A stretch of DNA of 64,000 nucleotides from Caulochytrium protostelioides (GCA_003615045.1 ML014164.1:49088-113087); one strand, 5' to 3'; positions 7,864-20,070 are shown, numbered from the stretch's first letter. The notes: a model not told the origin generated them from the sequence alone. A program made the numbers and translations.

Positions 7864-10800
7864 TCACAGGCTGTTGCGACGCGCTAGAGTCGACGGCACT
7901 TCGGTTCGGATGCCAAACCGGTGGGCGAGGGTCCCGTCACGCTCCCAGGCGGCGACGACGTCCTTGCCGTACTGGTACCCGATCTCGAGGATTTCATCGA
8001 ACTTGCCGAACTCCAGCGTGCCGAAGCGCGAGACGTTGGGCTTGAGGTAGCAGCACCCGTCGATGCGTTTGGCGGCCTCGAGCTGCTGGACGGAGGTCAC
8101 GTAGGCCAGGCGAGACTGGATATCGGCGATCGCGGGCACCTTGCGCCACTTGGCGTCGGCGAAGGGGTTCCATCGCTGGAGCAGGACCCAGAGCCCGCTG
8201 AGCGTGTCGCCGTACTCGACGGGCGTCGTGTCGTCCACGTTGCCAACGTCGATCGCGATGATCGTCTCGGCGCCCAGGGAGCGCATGATGTCGGCGGGCA
8301 GGTTGTTCACGTAGCCGCCGTCCACGAGCAAATTCCCGTTGTCGCAGACCGGCGGCAGGTACCCGCAGAGCGTCATGCTTGCGCGGACGTAGCGCCAAAT
8401 GTAGCCCACGGTATGGATGTCCATGCGCGACCAGGTGATGTTCGTCGTGACGGCAAAGTAGTTGAGCCAGCAGTCCTCGATCTGGGTGTCCTTGAAGCAC
8501 TTCCACACGCCGCGGTTCATCTCGTGACCCGTCGTCAGCGCCGTGAAGGGGTACGTGAGATCGAGCGCCATGCGCCACAGCGATGACGTGCGGCCCGAAA
8601 ACATCTTGGCCCGCCCGTACGCGCTGACGCTGTCGCGCTCGATCGCATACAGGCCGCCGATAAAGCTGCCGATCGATGTGCCGCCGACCATGTCCACGGG
8701 GATCCCGGCTTCTTCGAAAGCGCGCAGGATGCCCAAATGCGCGATGCCGCGGGCGCCGCCGCCGCCCAGCACGAGCCCAATGGACCGCGACAGCAGCCGC
8801 CGCGAGAGCCGCGCAAAGTCTGACTGATAGTTGTTCGGCTCCGCCTCGCTCAGGTCCGCGGCAGACCGCAGCCGTGCCGTACTGCGGTACGCGGACCGCG
8901 ATGCCTGCACGAGCTTCTGCCACAGCCCTGAGGGCTTGCGGAAGGGCCCGCTGCCGGTGCTGCCGCCCGCCGTCGGCGCCCGGTGGCGCAGCGGTTTGGC
9001 GGGGACGCTGCTCAGGTTGCGCTTGAAGCGGGGCTGGCCGACCGACATCATCTGGACGTGGTGGTGGGCATGAATCCACAACCGGTTCTTAAGCCAGACG
9101 GCGGTCGAGCCCGGCGTGACCTGCCGGTGCGCGTGCAGCAGCACGAGCTCCTTGCGGGCGGTGGTTTTCATCCCAATGAGCAGGCGCTCGAACTCGCCGA
9201 TCTCGCCTTCCTCGTCGCCGAGCCCCACGAGCAGGATGCAGTCGGCTTGGCGAATGCAGCGCTGGGTCCACGCGGAGCCGACGCCGCCGTCGGCCACATA
9301 GAGCACCATGCGGTGGGTCTCCTCCTGGTCCGCGAGCCACTGCATGAGCTTCAGTCGCCCGAGATGGCTGAAGGCGTGCCGGCCGAGGTGGTGCGACACG
9401 CTGCGGTGGTCGAGCCGCGCCACGTGGGCGCCTACCAGCTTCAGCCCCTGCTCGAGGTGCACCGCAAACTCCGCTACGGGCACGCTCGCCGTGACCGGCA
9501 GCACCGCCACGGTGCGCAGGTTGACGTTGTTCTTGCCCAGATCCATCGTGCCCTGGCTCGGGACCGTCGACCCCCCGCCCAGCACGCCGCCGCCGCCAGC
9601 GAGGCCCATGCCCATGCCCGTGGCGCGCTGCTCGGGGTGGCGCAGCAGCCGCGTCGCAATGAGCTTGCTGATGTGCAGCGTGATCTCCGGGTGCTGCAAC
9701 GCAAGCGCGTTGAAAAGCCGCTTGGGGATGATGGCGATTTCGGTGTCGCGGATCGCATGGATCGTCGCGGGCCGGCGGGAGGACGTGAGGACCTCGAGCT
9801 CGCCGACGGATTCGCCCTGGCCGTACTCGCCCTGGATCTCGAACCCGCCGCCGCCGCTGCCATGCGATGCATTCACCCCGTCGAAGTGCGGCATCTGGTC
9901 GTCGAGGTGGCCCGTGGATCCGCGCGGCGTGAGCGGCGTCTCGGGCGCGGACGTCGCGGACGATTCGCGGATCGCGCGCAGTCGGCCGTTGAGCACGAGA
10001 TAGATACTGGAAGACTGGTCACCCTGCCGGCAGAGCACCTGCCCCGCATTGACCTGGCTCCACTCGAGCGCGGTATCAATGTTCAGGACGAGTGGCGACA
10101 TCTCGTTGACGAGCCGCTTCGCGAGACAAACAAACGTCGACGGGAACCGCTCCACGTACTGGTCCAGCACGTGCTTGGGCATCCACCCGACATAGCAGTC
10201 CGTCTGCGCACGGATCGACACAAACGACGGGTGGCCCGTCAGCGCCGAGAGGTACCCGGCCAAGCCGCCCGGCTGGATCGGGAACAAGCGGTGGCAGTTC
10301 TTAGCCCGTCGGGACTGCGAGGAGCGGCGTTTGCTGCGGCCGCTGCCGCTGCCGCCGTTACCACCGCCGGCAGCGGCTGAGGGCGACCCGGACACCGTCG
10401 CGGACCCGGCCGAGGCGGATGCCGCGCCGGCCGCCGACGCCAATGACGGCTCGTGGCCCATGACGGTATCCGTCACGCCGTTCGGATTCATGTGCGCCTC
10501 CAGCAGCCCGTCGATCACAAAGAAGAGCCCTGCGCCGCGGCTGCCCTGTTCGATAAGGGTCGCGCCGCGGGGGAAGGACATGAGCTGGATGTCGCGCGAC
10601 GACAGCTTGGGCGCCTGTGACGTGTACACGCTGCTCGTGCCCGTGGCCTGGGAGACGCCCGACACGACGGAGGTCGTGTCCGAGGTGTCCGAGTCATACC
10701 CCACGCTGAACCGGCGCGGCGCGGCACCGACCGGCGGCGCCGTCGTCGGTGGCGCGGCCGTGGTCGCGGCGGTCGAGCGCCACGACGGCTGCTGCGACGC

Positions 10801-13608
10801 GTGGTGCGACGCGTGGTTGACGACGCTGCGTCGGCGGTGGGCATGCAGCGGGGACGACCCGCCCCCTGGCGCGGGAGCCGCGCCCGACACGGGGCCGAGG
10901 TCGCGCACGCCCAGGATCTGGATGATACAGTCCAGCGTCGCTTCCTTCAGATGCAGGTCGCTCGCGTCGTCGTCACCGGGGGTCTGCCACATGGCGAGGT
11001 GGTCGGTCGAGCCCTTCGGGAACGGCCGTTCGGGCGTCAGCGGCGGCGGGTGGCTGCCGCGGAACACAGGCGCCGGCGCGCGGTACTCGGTCGCGATGGG
11101 CGACAGCGGCTCGGCTTCCAAGAGTGGCAAAGGGTCGTCGTCGGCGTCGTACGCGCCGTGGGCGTCGCCGCGCGGGCCGCGGCTCGAGCGCGGCGTCGCG
11201 CCGTGGCCGCTGCGCACGGTCCGCGTGTACAGGTGGTGGCGGTTAGCCCGCTGGCGCTCGGAGCGACGCGACGCCGACGAGGCCGCCGTGGCTGCCGCGG
11301 CCGCCGTGGACGACGACGTGGTCCGCGAATACTTTTTTTGGGTGCGCTGCTGGAAGTAGGCTTCGCGCTGGCGCTGACGCAGCCGCTCCAGATCGCCCGG
11401 CAGGAAAAAGTCGTCGGGCAGACCGTACCCGACAAACTCATTGACGTTGCGCTCGAGCTTCAGTAGTTCCTGCGAGAGCCCCATGTACCGGTAGAGCGCG
11501 CGGAAGGTCACGCGCTGGAACCGCGTCAGGATGACTTGCACGATGTGGGCCGCGGCGACCGGGAACTTCTCCTTGATCGAACGGAAGGCAGCGCCGGGAA
11601 TGTACGCGAGCGTCGCGTCGGACCGCGCCTTGACCACGATCTGATGGTTGATGCGGTCCTTGTCCTTGCCGTTAAATGACGGCTTGCGCGGGTGCGCGCC
11701 GTGGCGCGCGCCCTCACGCTGCAGCGCGTTCCACATGCGCGGCAGACGCGAGGGCTCGGCGCCGGTCGCCGCCGACGCCGAGGCTGCGATGGGCTCGCGG
11801 GACGGCACGGGAGGCGCGAGCCCGGCTTCCTGCGAGGTTGGACGGCTGTGGGCGAGGGGCGGCGCGCAGGGCGTGCCCGCGGCCGACTCGTCGGCGTCGT
11901 TGCCGTGATCCGTCGCTACGGGCGACGCGAGGCTGTCGTTCGAGGAGACAACGTCCGCGCGCAGCGAGACGCCGAGGGCGCCGGTCGCGGACGCGGGCGT
12001 GGACGCGGCAGGCGTCTGCGCGGCGCCGCCCGCTGACGACACGTGAAGCGCGGACGTAGGCTTCATCGAGCGGAGGCCGCGGCGAATTGCCGCGTCCGCT
12101 GGAAGATCCGCGTCGCCACGCGGGAACCGCATGGTCAAGGGCGACGTCTCGCCGCTGTCGCGGTCGTGCTCGCGATCGTCAGGGTCACCTTCGGCACCGT
12201 CGACGCCGTCCGCATGGGAAGTCTTGCGCCGTGCGTTGTGGTAGCCCATGACATCAAAGTACGAGGACATGGCCTTCGGGCGCGGCGTGCGGCCGGGCGT
12301 TTCGAGCAGGCGATCCCGCCCGATAGGCAGCTCCGCGTCGTCCGTCAGGATTGAGAGAATGTTGAAGAGACTCGAGACCGTGCCGCCGCTCGTGACATGG
12401 TTCAGCAGATGATACCCGCGCCACTTCGAAAAGGAAGGGTCGTCCTCTACGTCGCCGTCGCCGTCGCCCTCCCCGAGCGCCGTATGATCCGGCGTGGCGC
12501 TCGAGTCGTGGAGGGCCGCGTCGTAAGGATGGAAGCCGTCGACGTCCGCGTCGACGTCCTGGCCGTCGATCCCCCGAGCTTGGGAGAGCTCGTCGTCGTC
12601 GCGCTCGCGATGCGCGCTGGCGCCGCCCGTGGCATGGCCGACGTCGCCGCCGAGCCCCGAACGCAACGCACCGTCAAAGCCGTCGCTCTCGTCGTCCTCG
12701 TCCTCGTCGTCCTCGTCACCGTCCTCGTCGTCCGGGCCGCCTGAGTGGGACCCGTGGCCCCGGACATAGATGTCGACGACGCCGTCCACAACAATGTAGA
12801 AGTCGTGCGGATGCATCTGGTTGGGGTCGTACGAGTTGTGCAAGACTTCGCCCGCACGGACCTTGCGGGTCTTGACGTTCTTGGAAAGCTCTTGGAACAC
12901 GGGCTTGTCCAGGTATCCAAAGATCTTGACGGACGAGAGGAATGCACCCATGAGGTCTTCCGAGTACGATGCGACGCGCTCCTTGCCGTGGTCGACCGTG
13001 ATGTCAGGCTGGAGATCGAACGCGTCGCCGCCATGCTGCTTTGGCTTATGCACGGGTGTCTGCCGCGAGTAGCTCGTCAGATAGCGGTAACGGATGAGCA
13101 TCCAGCCGCCGACGATCAGCAGCAACAGGACGATCCCGAGCGACGAGCTCGAGAAGGTGATCGTCGCTGGTCATCCGTACATCGAGGGAATCCGCGAGAC
13201 CGAACCCATATCCAGTGTCCATCATACGAACGATGAGTCACCCACCTCTCGAAGGTCGAAAAATCGGCTCATCACTCATCCAGCACCGCGTCGGGCGCGC
13301 TTCTCGAGAATTCGCTTACCAGTGATGGGAAAGGAGAGCACATCGTAGATGAGATGCATGGTCTGGCGGGGTTGGCGCCAGGACCACGAGGACTGCAGCT
13401 TGGCGGTGGCCGCGGCATGGGGGCCCGGCGCAGCGCGCGCCGACGGATCGAAGCCGCCGGTGGCGACGGCGCCGGCCGCCGCGGCGTCCGTCAACGCCGG
13501 CGTATCGACCATGACGGCCGTGACCATCGACGCGATCATCTGGACGGCCGCGGAGGCGGCGGCCGCGGCGGCCGTGGTGTTGGGGCTCGAGCCCGTCGCG
13601 TCGGACAT
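7864..13608 (-). CDS. NTE1: Nte1-type lysophospholipase/phospholipase B (neuropathy target esterase family), two exons
   Basis: Exon 1 (13320-13608) encodes a low-complexity Ala-rich N-terminus ending MHLIYDVLSFPIT. A 153-bp intron (13167-13319, GTAAGC...CAG) joins in frame to exon 2, giving 1,863 residues. A transmembrane helix (LGIVLLLLIVGGWMLI) lies near residues 105-125. Three cyclic-nucleotide-binding-like domains follow: one around FGYLDKPVFQELSKN, one around DIQLMSFPRGATLIEQG, and one around NAGQVLCRQGDQSSSIY. The patatin domain has the GGGGARG oxyanion loop (about 1563), GTSIG with the nucleophile Ser (about 1594) and DGGYVNN with the catalytic Asp (about 1711). The family deacylates phosphatidylcholine to glycerophosphocholine at the ER. 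It is longer than yeast Nte1 (1,679 aa) because of acidic and Ser/Pro linkers. The exon-2 frame starts at GTG or an internal ATG, so the spliced start is clearly better. Confidence 0.93.
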
Positions 13609-13827
13609 GGCGGCGCTGACGGCGGCGGTCGCCGGGGGCAGGGGGTGACCGCTGCCGCTGGGAAGACCGCGAGCCGAGGCCGAGCCGCCGTCCGTGATAC
13701 GTCCGTGATAAGGGGTTCTGCGGGCGGAGCGTCGGTCGCGTTGGACGGTGGCCGTCGTCGCAGGCGTGGCAGCGAGAGTCGCAGGCGTCGCGGCGGGAAC
13801 GGGAGATGATCTCCTGCTTCCGCGCTA

Positions 13828-13878
13828 GCAGCGATAGCAGCAGCAGCGAGAACACCAGCAGCAGCAGCAGCGATAGCT

Positions 13879-13912
<34 letters not shown>

Positions 13913-13929
13913 GCAGCGGCGGCAGCGGC
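13828..13929. repeat. Imperfect AGC/GCA triplet-repeat tract
   Basis: Several interrupted AGC runs lead into an uninterrupted run of about ten units near 13881-13912, then GGC units. It is non-coding by my reading and lies about 220-320 bp upstream of the Nte1 start. Confidence 0.85.
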
Positions 13930-14524
13930 GTCTCGCCGTCCTGCATCGGCGGGCGCGATCAGAACTAGCGGAACTAGTGTCGGCGTCCTGGCGGCTGTCG
14001 CTGTCGCCATCGCCGATGGCGGTGTTCTTAACCAGGCCCCGTCGGACTCAGGGGCCCCGTCGGACCCCGCGGGCGCCGCCGGCGCTGTCTGCGCCACGGG
14101 CGCTATGGATCCCAGCCGTGGTCCGCGAAAGAAAGGAGGTGCCGGCAAGACGGCCTTGCGGACCGCTTCGCCCGACACCCGGACCAGGTGGTGCTTCGGC
14201 ACGATTCCTTCAGCATCCTCATCGCGGTATGCCGCCAAGCAGAAAGCCATCAGAGCGAGACATCCGCGCGTCAAGCCGTGGCTTCGCATGGCGATAACCT
14301 ATCGTTCGGCGTTCGATCAGCGATCGCGCGTGGCTCCCGCCGCGTCATACCACCGTTCGCGTCGGCATCGAGGGTCCGACGCCGTGCTGCTCCAGCACGG
14401 GATCTGGATCACCGTCGATGCGCGTAGGGACGATACGGAGAAGTCATGTGGACGTGTCTCGGAGGCCCAGCGTCGCATGATCCCTGCGAAGCAGGTAAGG
14501 CGGCCACGGCCACGTTCTCAGTGA

Positions 14525-14526
14525 CG

Positions 14527-14571
<45 letters not shown>
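14525..14571. repeat. GGC triplet repeat, about 15 units
   Basis: This is a pure GGC run in the intergenic region about 0.7 kb upstream of the GNAT-domain gene. On the minus strand it reads as CCG/GCC. No coding frame is supported. Confidence 0.85.
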
Positions 14572-14573
<2 letters not shown>

Positions 14574-15291
14574 TAATGAACCACGGGGCGGCGCCCACGG
14601 CAGCCGCCGCCGATGGCGCGGGGGCCGGCCCTGTTGCCGCCGCCGCCGTCGTCACGGCGCCCGCAGGGCCAAGTGTGGCCATGGGCAGGGTCATGGGCCA
14701 CCCATGTCGATATCGGTTGACAGACACGCCCCCAAGATCGTCACAGTCTCCCTCGACGAGACGCGTCGTCCTACGATGGCGGAGGAGCCTGCGGAGGTCG
14801 CCAACGATCGATCGTCCTGTCCGTCTCGTCGGCCGATCATCCGCTTCTGCGACGTGTGGCCCGCTCCGTATGCCTCTGACTCATCTCTGCAGCTCTTTCT
14901 TCGTGCATGACCCTCTGTCATCCGTCGCCAACCAGCAAACAGCGCAGTGCGCTGGCGCCTCCCCGCTTCTATGACTCGCCGCTGCGATCTCACAGCACCA
15001 CTGTCGACCGCTCTGATTCCCGCCCATCGGATCGCCCGTCTGAGGCACCCCGAGCAGAGCGATCGATCGTCCTGACGCGCCGCACATCTTCGCTTCGTTG
15101 GGACGGCGCCCTTCATCGAGGGCGCCGGATTCGTTTCCGCGGGTGGCTGCATGCCCCCATCGTCGCCCTAACGACCCGCTCACCGACCCGCAGCTGCGAT
15201 CCACCCGCTCGGCCGCTCGTGTGGCAACATCGATTCAGGCGGCCGCGTTGGTCGCGGGAGAAGCGGCAGCGTCGGCCGCGCGAACGACTCC

Positions 15292-18222
15292 ATGCACGGC
15301 GGCGGCGGCGGACCCGCCCTTGTTCCCTTCCACGGGCTCCCGGCCTCGTCTCCGCTCGTATCGGCGCCGCCGCCGCCGGCCGACGTCGAGCTCGATCTCG
15401 ACGTCGACGGCGGCTGCCACCCCGACTTCTCGGTGTCGGCGACGGCGTCCACGGGCGCTCTCGGTGCCGCTGCGGCGGCTGCTGCGGCTGCGGCTGCCGC
15501 CGCCGAGCCCGACGTGTTCTCGGCGCTGGCGGTCCCGCCGTCCGGCCGGCCCTTGGCCGCGCGACCGTCGCGCGCGCCGTCCTCCATGAAGCTCTCGCTG
15601 CCTTCGGCACACCGGCTGCTCCACGACCGGCTCAAGCCGGCCAAAAAACTCGTCTCGACAGCCGCCACGGCAGGCGCCCGGACGGCGCGCGAGGCTCGCC
15701 ATGCCAGCGCCAGCGGCGAGGCGGCCGCGGTGTCCGCTACGGCCATGACGATCACGCTGGCCGATGACGACGAGAATGTCGATGATGTCGACGGCGACGG
15801 CGCCGTTGCTTCCGGCAACGACGCCTTTGACGGCGACGACGACGACGACGAGATGGGAACAGCGGCCCCCCTGCGCCGCCGCCGCGACGTCGCGACAGGC
15901 AGCAAGCTGCTTCACTTCCCAAGTCCCGCCGTCTCGCTGAAACGGCCCTCGGCGGTCGCGACCTTCCGCACTAGTTTTGGGTACCGTCGCGCCATCGCGG
16001 ATTGGATCCGCAAGTTCAACCGCTGGAACCGCATCACGGAATCGCGGCAGCGCGACCACCGCCAGCGTGACGGCGCCGCGACGGTCACGGCGCCAGGAAC
16101 GCCGACGCGGCGCGACCCGGCCGCATCCACGGCGACGGCCTCCCACGTGGCTTCCTCCCATGCCGAGGCCCACGCCGACGCCGCGCGCTACGCCTCGGCT
16201 CCGCCCCCACCGCCGCCCTCGTCCGCGTTCTGCACGCCCTCCGTGGACCGCACGCTCGCGTTCCTGACGATCCCGACCGCGGCGCGGCCGCCGCCGCCGC
16301 CATGGCCCGGGGCGGCGCCGTCGCCCATGACGCCCGTCGAGCCGGCCGCCGCGCCCATCAGCTGGCTCGCCGGCACCCAGCACGGTCTCCCGATGGCGCT
16401 TGGCGAAGCGGCCGTGCCGCTGCTCTTCCGCCCGCCGTCGGACATCGCCGCCGACCGCGGCGGCGCGACTCGCGGGTGGAGCGGCGATGGCCCCTCCGCG
16501 TCGTACCCGCTGCGGTATGGCTTCATGCCGTCGTCGGCGATGGTCCCGTTCGGCCACGACGATGTGCTGGCCCGGCCGCCGCCGCCGCGGACGTCGCTCT
16601 CGCTCTCGCTGCCGTCGCCGACGGCGGCCGCCTCGCCGGCCTTGTCGTCGCCGTCGCCCTCGTCGTGGGACGGCGTCCCCAGCCCGGTCGACCTGGCCTC
16701 GCCGCTCTCGCCGCTGCACGCGTCGCCGCACCCGCAGCCTTCCCAGCAGCCGCACCCGCAGCAGCAGCAGCGGCAGGACGCGCGCAAGTCGGGATTCAAG
16801 AGCACGCAGACGGCGTATGCGCGCCACACGACGACCGAGGCGCGCGTCAAGTCGTACCTGCGCGATGCGCGCGTGCGCCACGCGGCCCACGTGCTCGCGA
16901 ACCGCGGGCTCGTCGTCTCGGGGCTCAAGAACGGCCGCGCCAATCTGGGCAACGAGCTGCACATCTCCGAGAAACTCGTCCGCGACCTCGACCGCGACGC
17001 CGACCAGCGCACAATGGCCGCGGGCGCCGCGGTGCCCTGGCCGAAGCCCGTCGCGGCGCGCGTTGGCGCCAGTGTCGCCGCGCGCCGCCTCCCGGCCCTC
17101 CGCTGCTGGACCCTCTCCGGCGTCGTCGAGGCGTGGCGCCAGGACCCCGTCCAGGTCGCGCTCTTTGCGCGTGCCGTCAAGATGGTCAACGCGACGTTCG
17201 CGCGGACGCGGCCGCGGCTCGATCTGTGCCCGGAGGTCAAAGTCGCCGAAGACGGGTTTATCGTGGACATCCTCGGCCCGGGCCTCGTGCCCGGCGGGCC
17301 GCCCGGCAACGACCCGCTGGCGGCGCTCATCCGCGAGCGCGATCCCCTGTTCCAGACCGACCGGGACCGCGACCAGGACGACGAGCGCGGCGGCCGCGAC
17401 GTCGCGCTTGGCGGCAGTGGTAGTGGCAGTGGCGGCGGTGGGCCGACCACGACGATCACGACCACGACGTCGACGTCGACGACGACGACGATGGTCACAT
17501 CGCTGGCGTCGGCCTCGTCGGCCTCGTCGAGCGCCCACTCCGTCTCGGCCGCCGCGTCGACCTCGTCGTCGTCGTCGGGATCCGCCGCGCCGTCGACGCG
17601 GTCGCGGACGGCGCAGGCCGCCGCCAGCGCCGGCTCCGGCTCGAGCGCCGTGCCGACGACGGCGTACGCGGCCGTCATCTACGTGTTCACGCGGCGGTTT
17701 CTGTGGATCGAGACGTGCGCCGTCGCGTCGGCCTACCAGGGCGCCGGCTTCGGCCGGCTCCTGCTCGCGCGCCTCAAGCGCGTCGCCGCCGCGCGCGGCA
17801 AGGAGCTGCTCGTGTACGCGCTGCCCGAGAGCGTCGGGTTCTATGTGCGCTGCGGCTTCTTCCCGTGCCGCCGCTTCCAGCAGCCGCACCACGAGGGCGT
17901 GTTCCTCCGCTTCGACCCGGCCGCCGCCGAGGCCGCCGCGGCCGACGGCGCGGGCCCGCCCTTCTACGGCGTCCATGCGACGCCGCCGTCGCGTGCGCCG
18001 CCGTCGCAGCCGCACCCGCCCGCATGGCGCTTCGGCGGCCTGCCGACGCCGGTGCCCTCGCAGTTCTCGCTCTACGGCGCGTCCGCCATGGCCGCCCCGC
18101 CGCCCCTCACGGCGTCGTCCGCCTCGTCCGCCTCGACGCCCGCGGCGGCGCTGGCGCTGGCGCCTCCGGCGCTGTATGCGGCCTCGAGCGGATCGGCGCC
18201 GGCCTCGTCGGCCTTCTCATGA
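15292..18222 (+). CDS. Large protein with a C-terminal GNAT N-acetyltransferase domain
   Basis: The product has 976 residues. The first 480 or so are low complexity (Gly, Ala, Pro, Ser, an acidic run near 180). From about residue 500 a conserved-looking region begins (KSGFKSTQTAYARHTTTEARV..., DLCPEVKVAEDGFIVDILGP). A Ser/Thr-rich spacer precedes the GNAT core near 785-880: a beta strand (AAVIYVFTRRFLWIETCAV), motif A with QGAGFGRLLL (the acetyl-CoA-binding Q/RxxGxG/A), then YALPESVGFYVRCGFFPCRRF, matching the typical F/Y-x-GF end of the fold. The acetyl acceptor cannot be read from sequence. The minus strand is also open here (15235-18015) but is Arg-rich without a domain. The tail after 890 is Pro/Ala/Ser-rich. 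Confidence 0.75.
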   Translation: MHGGGGGPALVPFHGLPASSPLVSAPPPPADVELDLDVDGGCHPDFSVSATASTGALGAAAAAAAAAAAAAEPDVFSALAVPPSGRPLAARPSRAPSSMKLSLPSAHRLLHDRLKPAKKLVSTAATAGARTAREARHASASGEAAAVSATAMTITLADDDENVDDVDGDGAVASGNDAFDGDDDDDEMGTAAPLRRRRDVATGSKLLHFPSPAVSLKRPSAVATFRTSFGYRRAIADWIRKFNRWNRITESRQRDHRQRDGAATVTAPGTPTRRDPAASTATASHVASSHAEAHADAARYASAPPPPPPSSAFCTPSVDRTLAFLTIPTAARPPPPPWPGAAPSPMTPVEPAAAPISWLAGTQHGLPMALGEAAVPLLFRPPSDIAADRGGATRGWSGDGPSASYPLRYGFMPSSAMVPFGHDDVLARPPPPRTSLSLSLPSPTAAASPALSSPSPSSWDGVPSPVDLASPLSPLHASPHPQPSQQPHPQQQQRQDARKSGFKSTQTAYARHTTTEARVKSYLRDARVRHAAHVLANRGLVVSGLKNGRANLGNELHISEKLVRDLDRDADQRTMAAGAAVPWPKPVAARVGASVAARRLPALRCWTLSGVVEAWRQDPVQVALFARAVKMVNATFARTRPRLDLCPEVKVAEDGFIVDILGPGLVPGGPPGNDPLAALIRERDPLFQTDRDRDQDDERGGRDVALGGSGSGSGGGGPTTTITTTTSTSTTTTMVTSLASASSASSSAHSVSAAASTSSSSSGSAAPSTRSRTAQAAASAGSGSSAVPTTAYAAVIYVFTRRFLWIETCAVASAYQGAGFGRLLLARLKRVAAARGKELLVYALPESVGFYVRCGFFPCRRFQQPHHEGVFLRFDPAAAEAAAADGAGPPFYGVHATPPSRAPPSQPHPPAWRFGGLPTPVPSQFSLYGASAMAAPPPLTASSASSASTPAAALALAPPALYAASSGSAPASSAFS

Positions 18223-18882
18223 CCCTTCAGCGAGACCCCGCTCATGGGCGTTCGTGACGCGGGGCGGCGCCGTGGCCGTGGCCGTGGCCTGGCGAGCGTG
18301 TTCTGGGGAGGCGGGCGGCGGCGCGTGGGCCTGGTGGTGGCGCTGCGGTGCGGTGCGGGACCGGCCGGGGCCGGCGGGTGGATCGGGCTTGGCGGGGCAG
18401 GAGGCGCAGGGACCCCTCGCCACGGGTGCTTGGACGGCGGCAGCAGCGACGGCGGCGTGCCCGCGACGCGCGGGGTGGTGCGACGGCAGGGCCGTCGCCG
18501 TCCCCGGGCCGTACGCGGCCTCCCCACGTATGGACGGCGGCCGCGGGATCGGCGCTGCGGGCCAGACGCGGCGCCGTTATCAGCCGCCGCGGACCCGACG
18601 GCTCGCCCTCGGGAGCCGCTCCGCAGCCCACGGGCGGCCGACGGGTGTCGACGCGGCGTCGCTGTGGGCGGGCATGCACCTCCCGAGCCGGCGGCTGCTC
18701 ACGCGCGCCCCTGATCGACGGACGACGGTCCCGCATCCATCGCCAGCCGCCGCCGCTCGTTGCTTGCTCCGGGACTTCCCCCCCACGCGATACGCGACGC
18801 CCGAGACGCGGCTTCTGTGGGCGGCGCCTGCTCCCGCCCTCGATCACGCCGGCCGTCCTTGTCGCCGGTTCGTTCGCCCGCC
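18223..18882. other. Intergenic region between the GNAT-domain gene and the RFC subunit
   Basis: This 660 bp is G+C-rich and serves as the 3' region of one gene and the 5' region of the next on the same strand. Open frames here show only Arg/Pro/Gly-rich translations. The RFC frame is open back to 18760 but without conserved residues. Confidence 0.45.
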
Positions 18883-19986
18883 ATGGAGGTGGACACGCCG
18901 ATGGGCGACGCCGCCAGCACTCACCCGAAGCGCCTCAGGGCCGACCCAGCGTCTTCCACCACCTCTCCCGCATCGGCACCCGCATCCACGTCCGCCGCGG
19001 CGAAAGCCGCCAACTACGAGCTGCCATGGATTGAAAAGTACCGCCCGCGGCTGCTCAAGGACATTGTCGGCAACGAGGACACGATCGCGCGGCTGCAGGT
19101 GATCGCGGCCGACGGCAACATGCCGAACATCGTCATCTCGGGCCCGCCGGGCATCGGCAAAACGACGAGCATCCTGTGCCTGGCGCACGAGCTGCTCGGC
19201 GACAGCTTCCAGGACGCCGTGCTCGAGCTGAATGCGTCCGACGAGCGCGGCATCGACGTCGTGCGGCAGCGGGTCAAGATGTTCGCCCAGAAGAAGGTGA
19301 CGCTGCCCGAGGGTCGCCACAAGATCATCATCCTGGACGAGGCCGACGCCATGACCACGGGCGCGCAGCAAGCCCTGCGCCGCACGATGGAGATCTACAG
19401 CAAGACGACGCGGTTCGCGCTCGCGTGCAACAACTCGAGCCGCGTGATCGAGCCCATCCAGAGCCGCTGCGCGATCCTGCGGTACGGCCGGCTCTCCGAC
19501 AAGCAGCTGCTGGCGCGGCTGATGGAGCTCTGCGAGGCCGAGGAGGTCAAGTACAGCCCTGAGGGCCTCGAGGCCATCGTGTTCACGGCCGAGGGCGACA
19601 TGCGCCAGGCCGTCAACAACCTGCAGTCGACGCATGCCGGATTCGGCTTCGTGGGGCCGGACGAGGTGTTCAAGGTCTGCGACCAGCCGCACCCGCTGCT
19701 CGTGCTCGAGATGGTCCAGCGCTGCACGAAGGGCGAGATTGTGCCGGCCTCGGCCGCCATGCGCCACATCTACGGCAAAGGTTATGCCCCGCTCGACATT
19801 GTCGGCACGGTCTTCCGCGTCGTCAAGAGCATGGACATCCCCGAGTTCCGCAAACTCGAGTTCATCAAGGAGATCGGCGAGACCCATATGCGCATGCTGG
19901 AAGGCGTGCAGAGTCTCGTTCAGCTCAACGGCCTCATCGCGCGCCTGTGCAAGCAGTGCATGAACCCCAAAGACTTTGCGCCCTAA
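18883..19986 (+). CDS. RFC4: Replication factor C subunit, human RFC2 / yeast Rfc4 type
   Basis: This 367-residue AAA+ subunit belongs to the RFC clamp loader, which opens PCNA and loads it on primed DNA. Motifs: [10 protein letters not shown] at the N-terminus, Walker [11 protein letters not shown] (about 87-96, Ile in place of the common Thr), [13 protein letters not shown], Walker [11 protein letters not shown] (about 148-157), sensor 1 [17 protein letters not shown] with the SRC arginine finger (about 193), and the collar segment [18 protein letters not shown]. The order and wording ([24 protein letters not shown] interior) fit human RFC2/yeast Rfc4 rather than the other small subunits. 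The start at 18883 (CCATGG) gives a 45-residue disordered leader; an upstream in-frame start has no support. The same complex core is used by alternative clamp loaders. Confidence 0.94.
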   Translation: MEVDTPMGDAASTHPKRLRADPASSTTSPASAPASTSAAAKAANYELPWIEKYRPRLLKDIVGNEDTIARLQVIAADGNMPNIVISGPPGIGKTTSILCLAHELLGDSFQDAVLELNASDERGIDVVRQRVKMFAQKKVTLPEGRHKIIILDEADAMTTGAQQALRRTMEIYSKTTRFALACNNSSRVIEPIQSRCAILRYGRLSDKQLLARLMELCEAEEVKYSPEGLEAIVFTAEGDMRQAVNNLQSTHAGFGFVGPDEVFKVCDQPHPLLVLEMVQRCTKGEIVPASAAMRHIYGKGYAPLDIVGTVFRVVKSMDIPEFRKLEFIKEIGETHMRMLEGVQSLVQLNGLIARLCKQCMNPKDFAP

Positions 19987-20010
19987 TCGCATCGCATCGC
20001 ATCGCATCGC
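19987..20010. repeat. Pentanucleotide TCGCA repeat just after the RFC stop
   Basis: About five copies of TCGCA directly follow the RFC stop codon, in the 84-bp convergent 3' region shared with Dph1. Confidence 0.85.
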
Positions 20011-20050
20011 CCCCTGTTTTCCTTTATTTATCCCTGAATCGTCTAATGTG

Positions 20051-20056
20051 TATGTA
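20051..20056. terminator. TATGTA element in the RFC/Dph1 convergent 3' region
   Basis: TATGTA fits the TAYRTA polyadenylation efficiency element known from yeast and is followed by an A-rich stretch within 20 bp. It lies 64 bp after the RFC stop. Its function is inferred. Confidence 0.3.
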
Positions 20057-20070
20057 CAAAAAAAGAAAGA

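Larger units (their letters stand above)
13609..15291. other. Intergenic region between Nte1 and the GNAT-domain gene, with triplet repeats
   Basis: This 1.68 kb holds divergent 5' regions and two triplet-repeat tracts listed separately. Open frames at 13825-14289 (-) and 14105-14524 (+) cross the repeats or lack recognisable sequence. The first 40 codons of the minus frame are not obviously repetitive, but I cannot support a gene. Confidence 0.45.

Noticed and set aside
8983-10380. 465-codon plus-strand frame inside Nte1
   Set aside because: Antisense shadow of the cyclic-nucleotide-like and patatin-linker region.
13825-14289. 154-codon minus-strand frame with poly-Ala and poly-Cys end
   Set aside because: The second half is a triplet repeat and the first half has no recognisable conservation.
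15235-18015. 926-codon open frame on the minus strand over the GNAT-domain gene
   Set aside because: Arg/Gly/His-rich without any domain; it is the G+C-driven antisense shadow of the plus-strand gene that carries a clear GNAT core.
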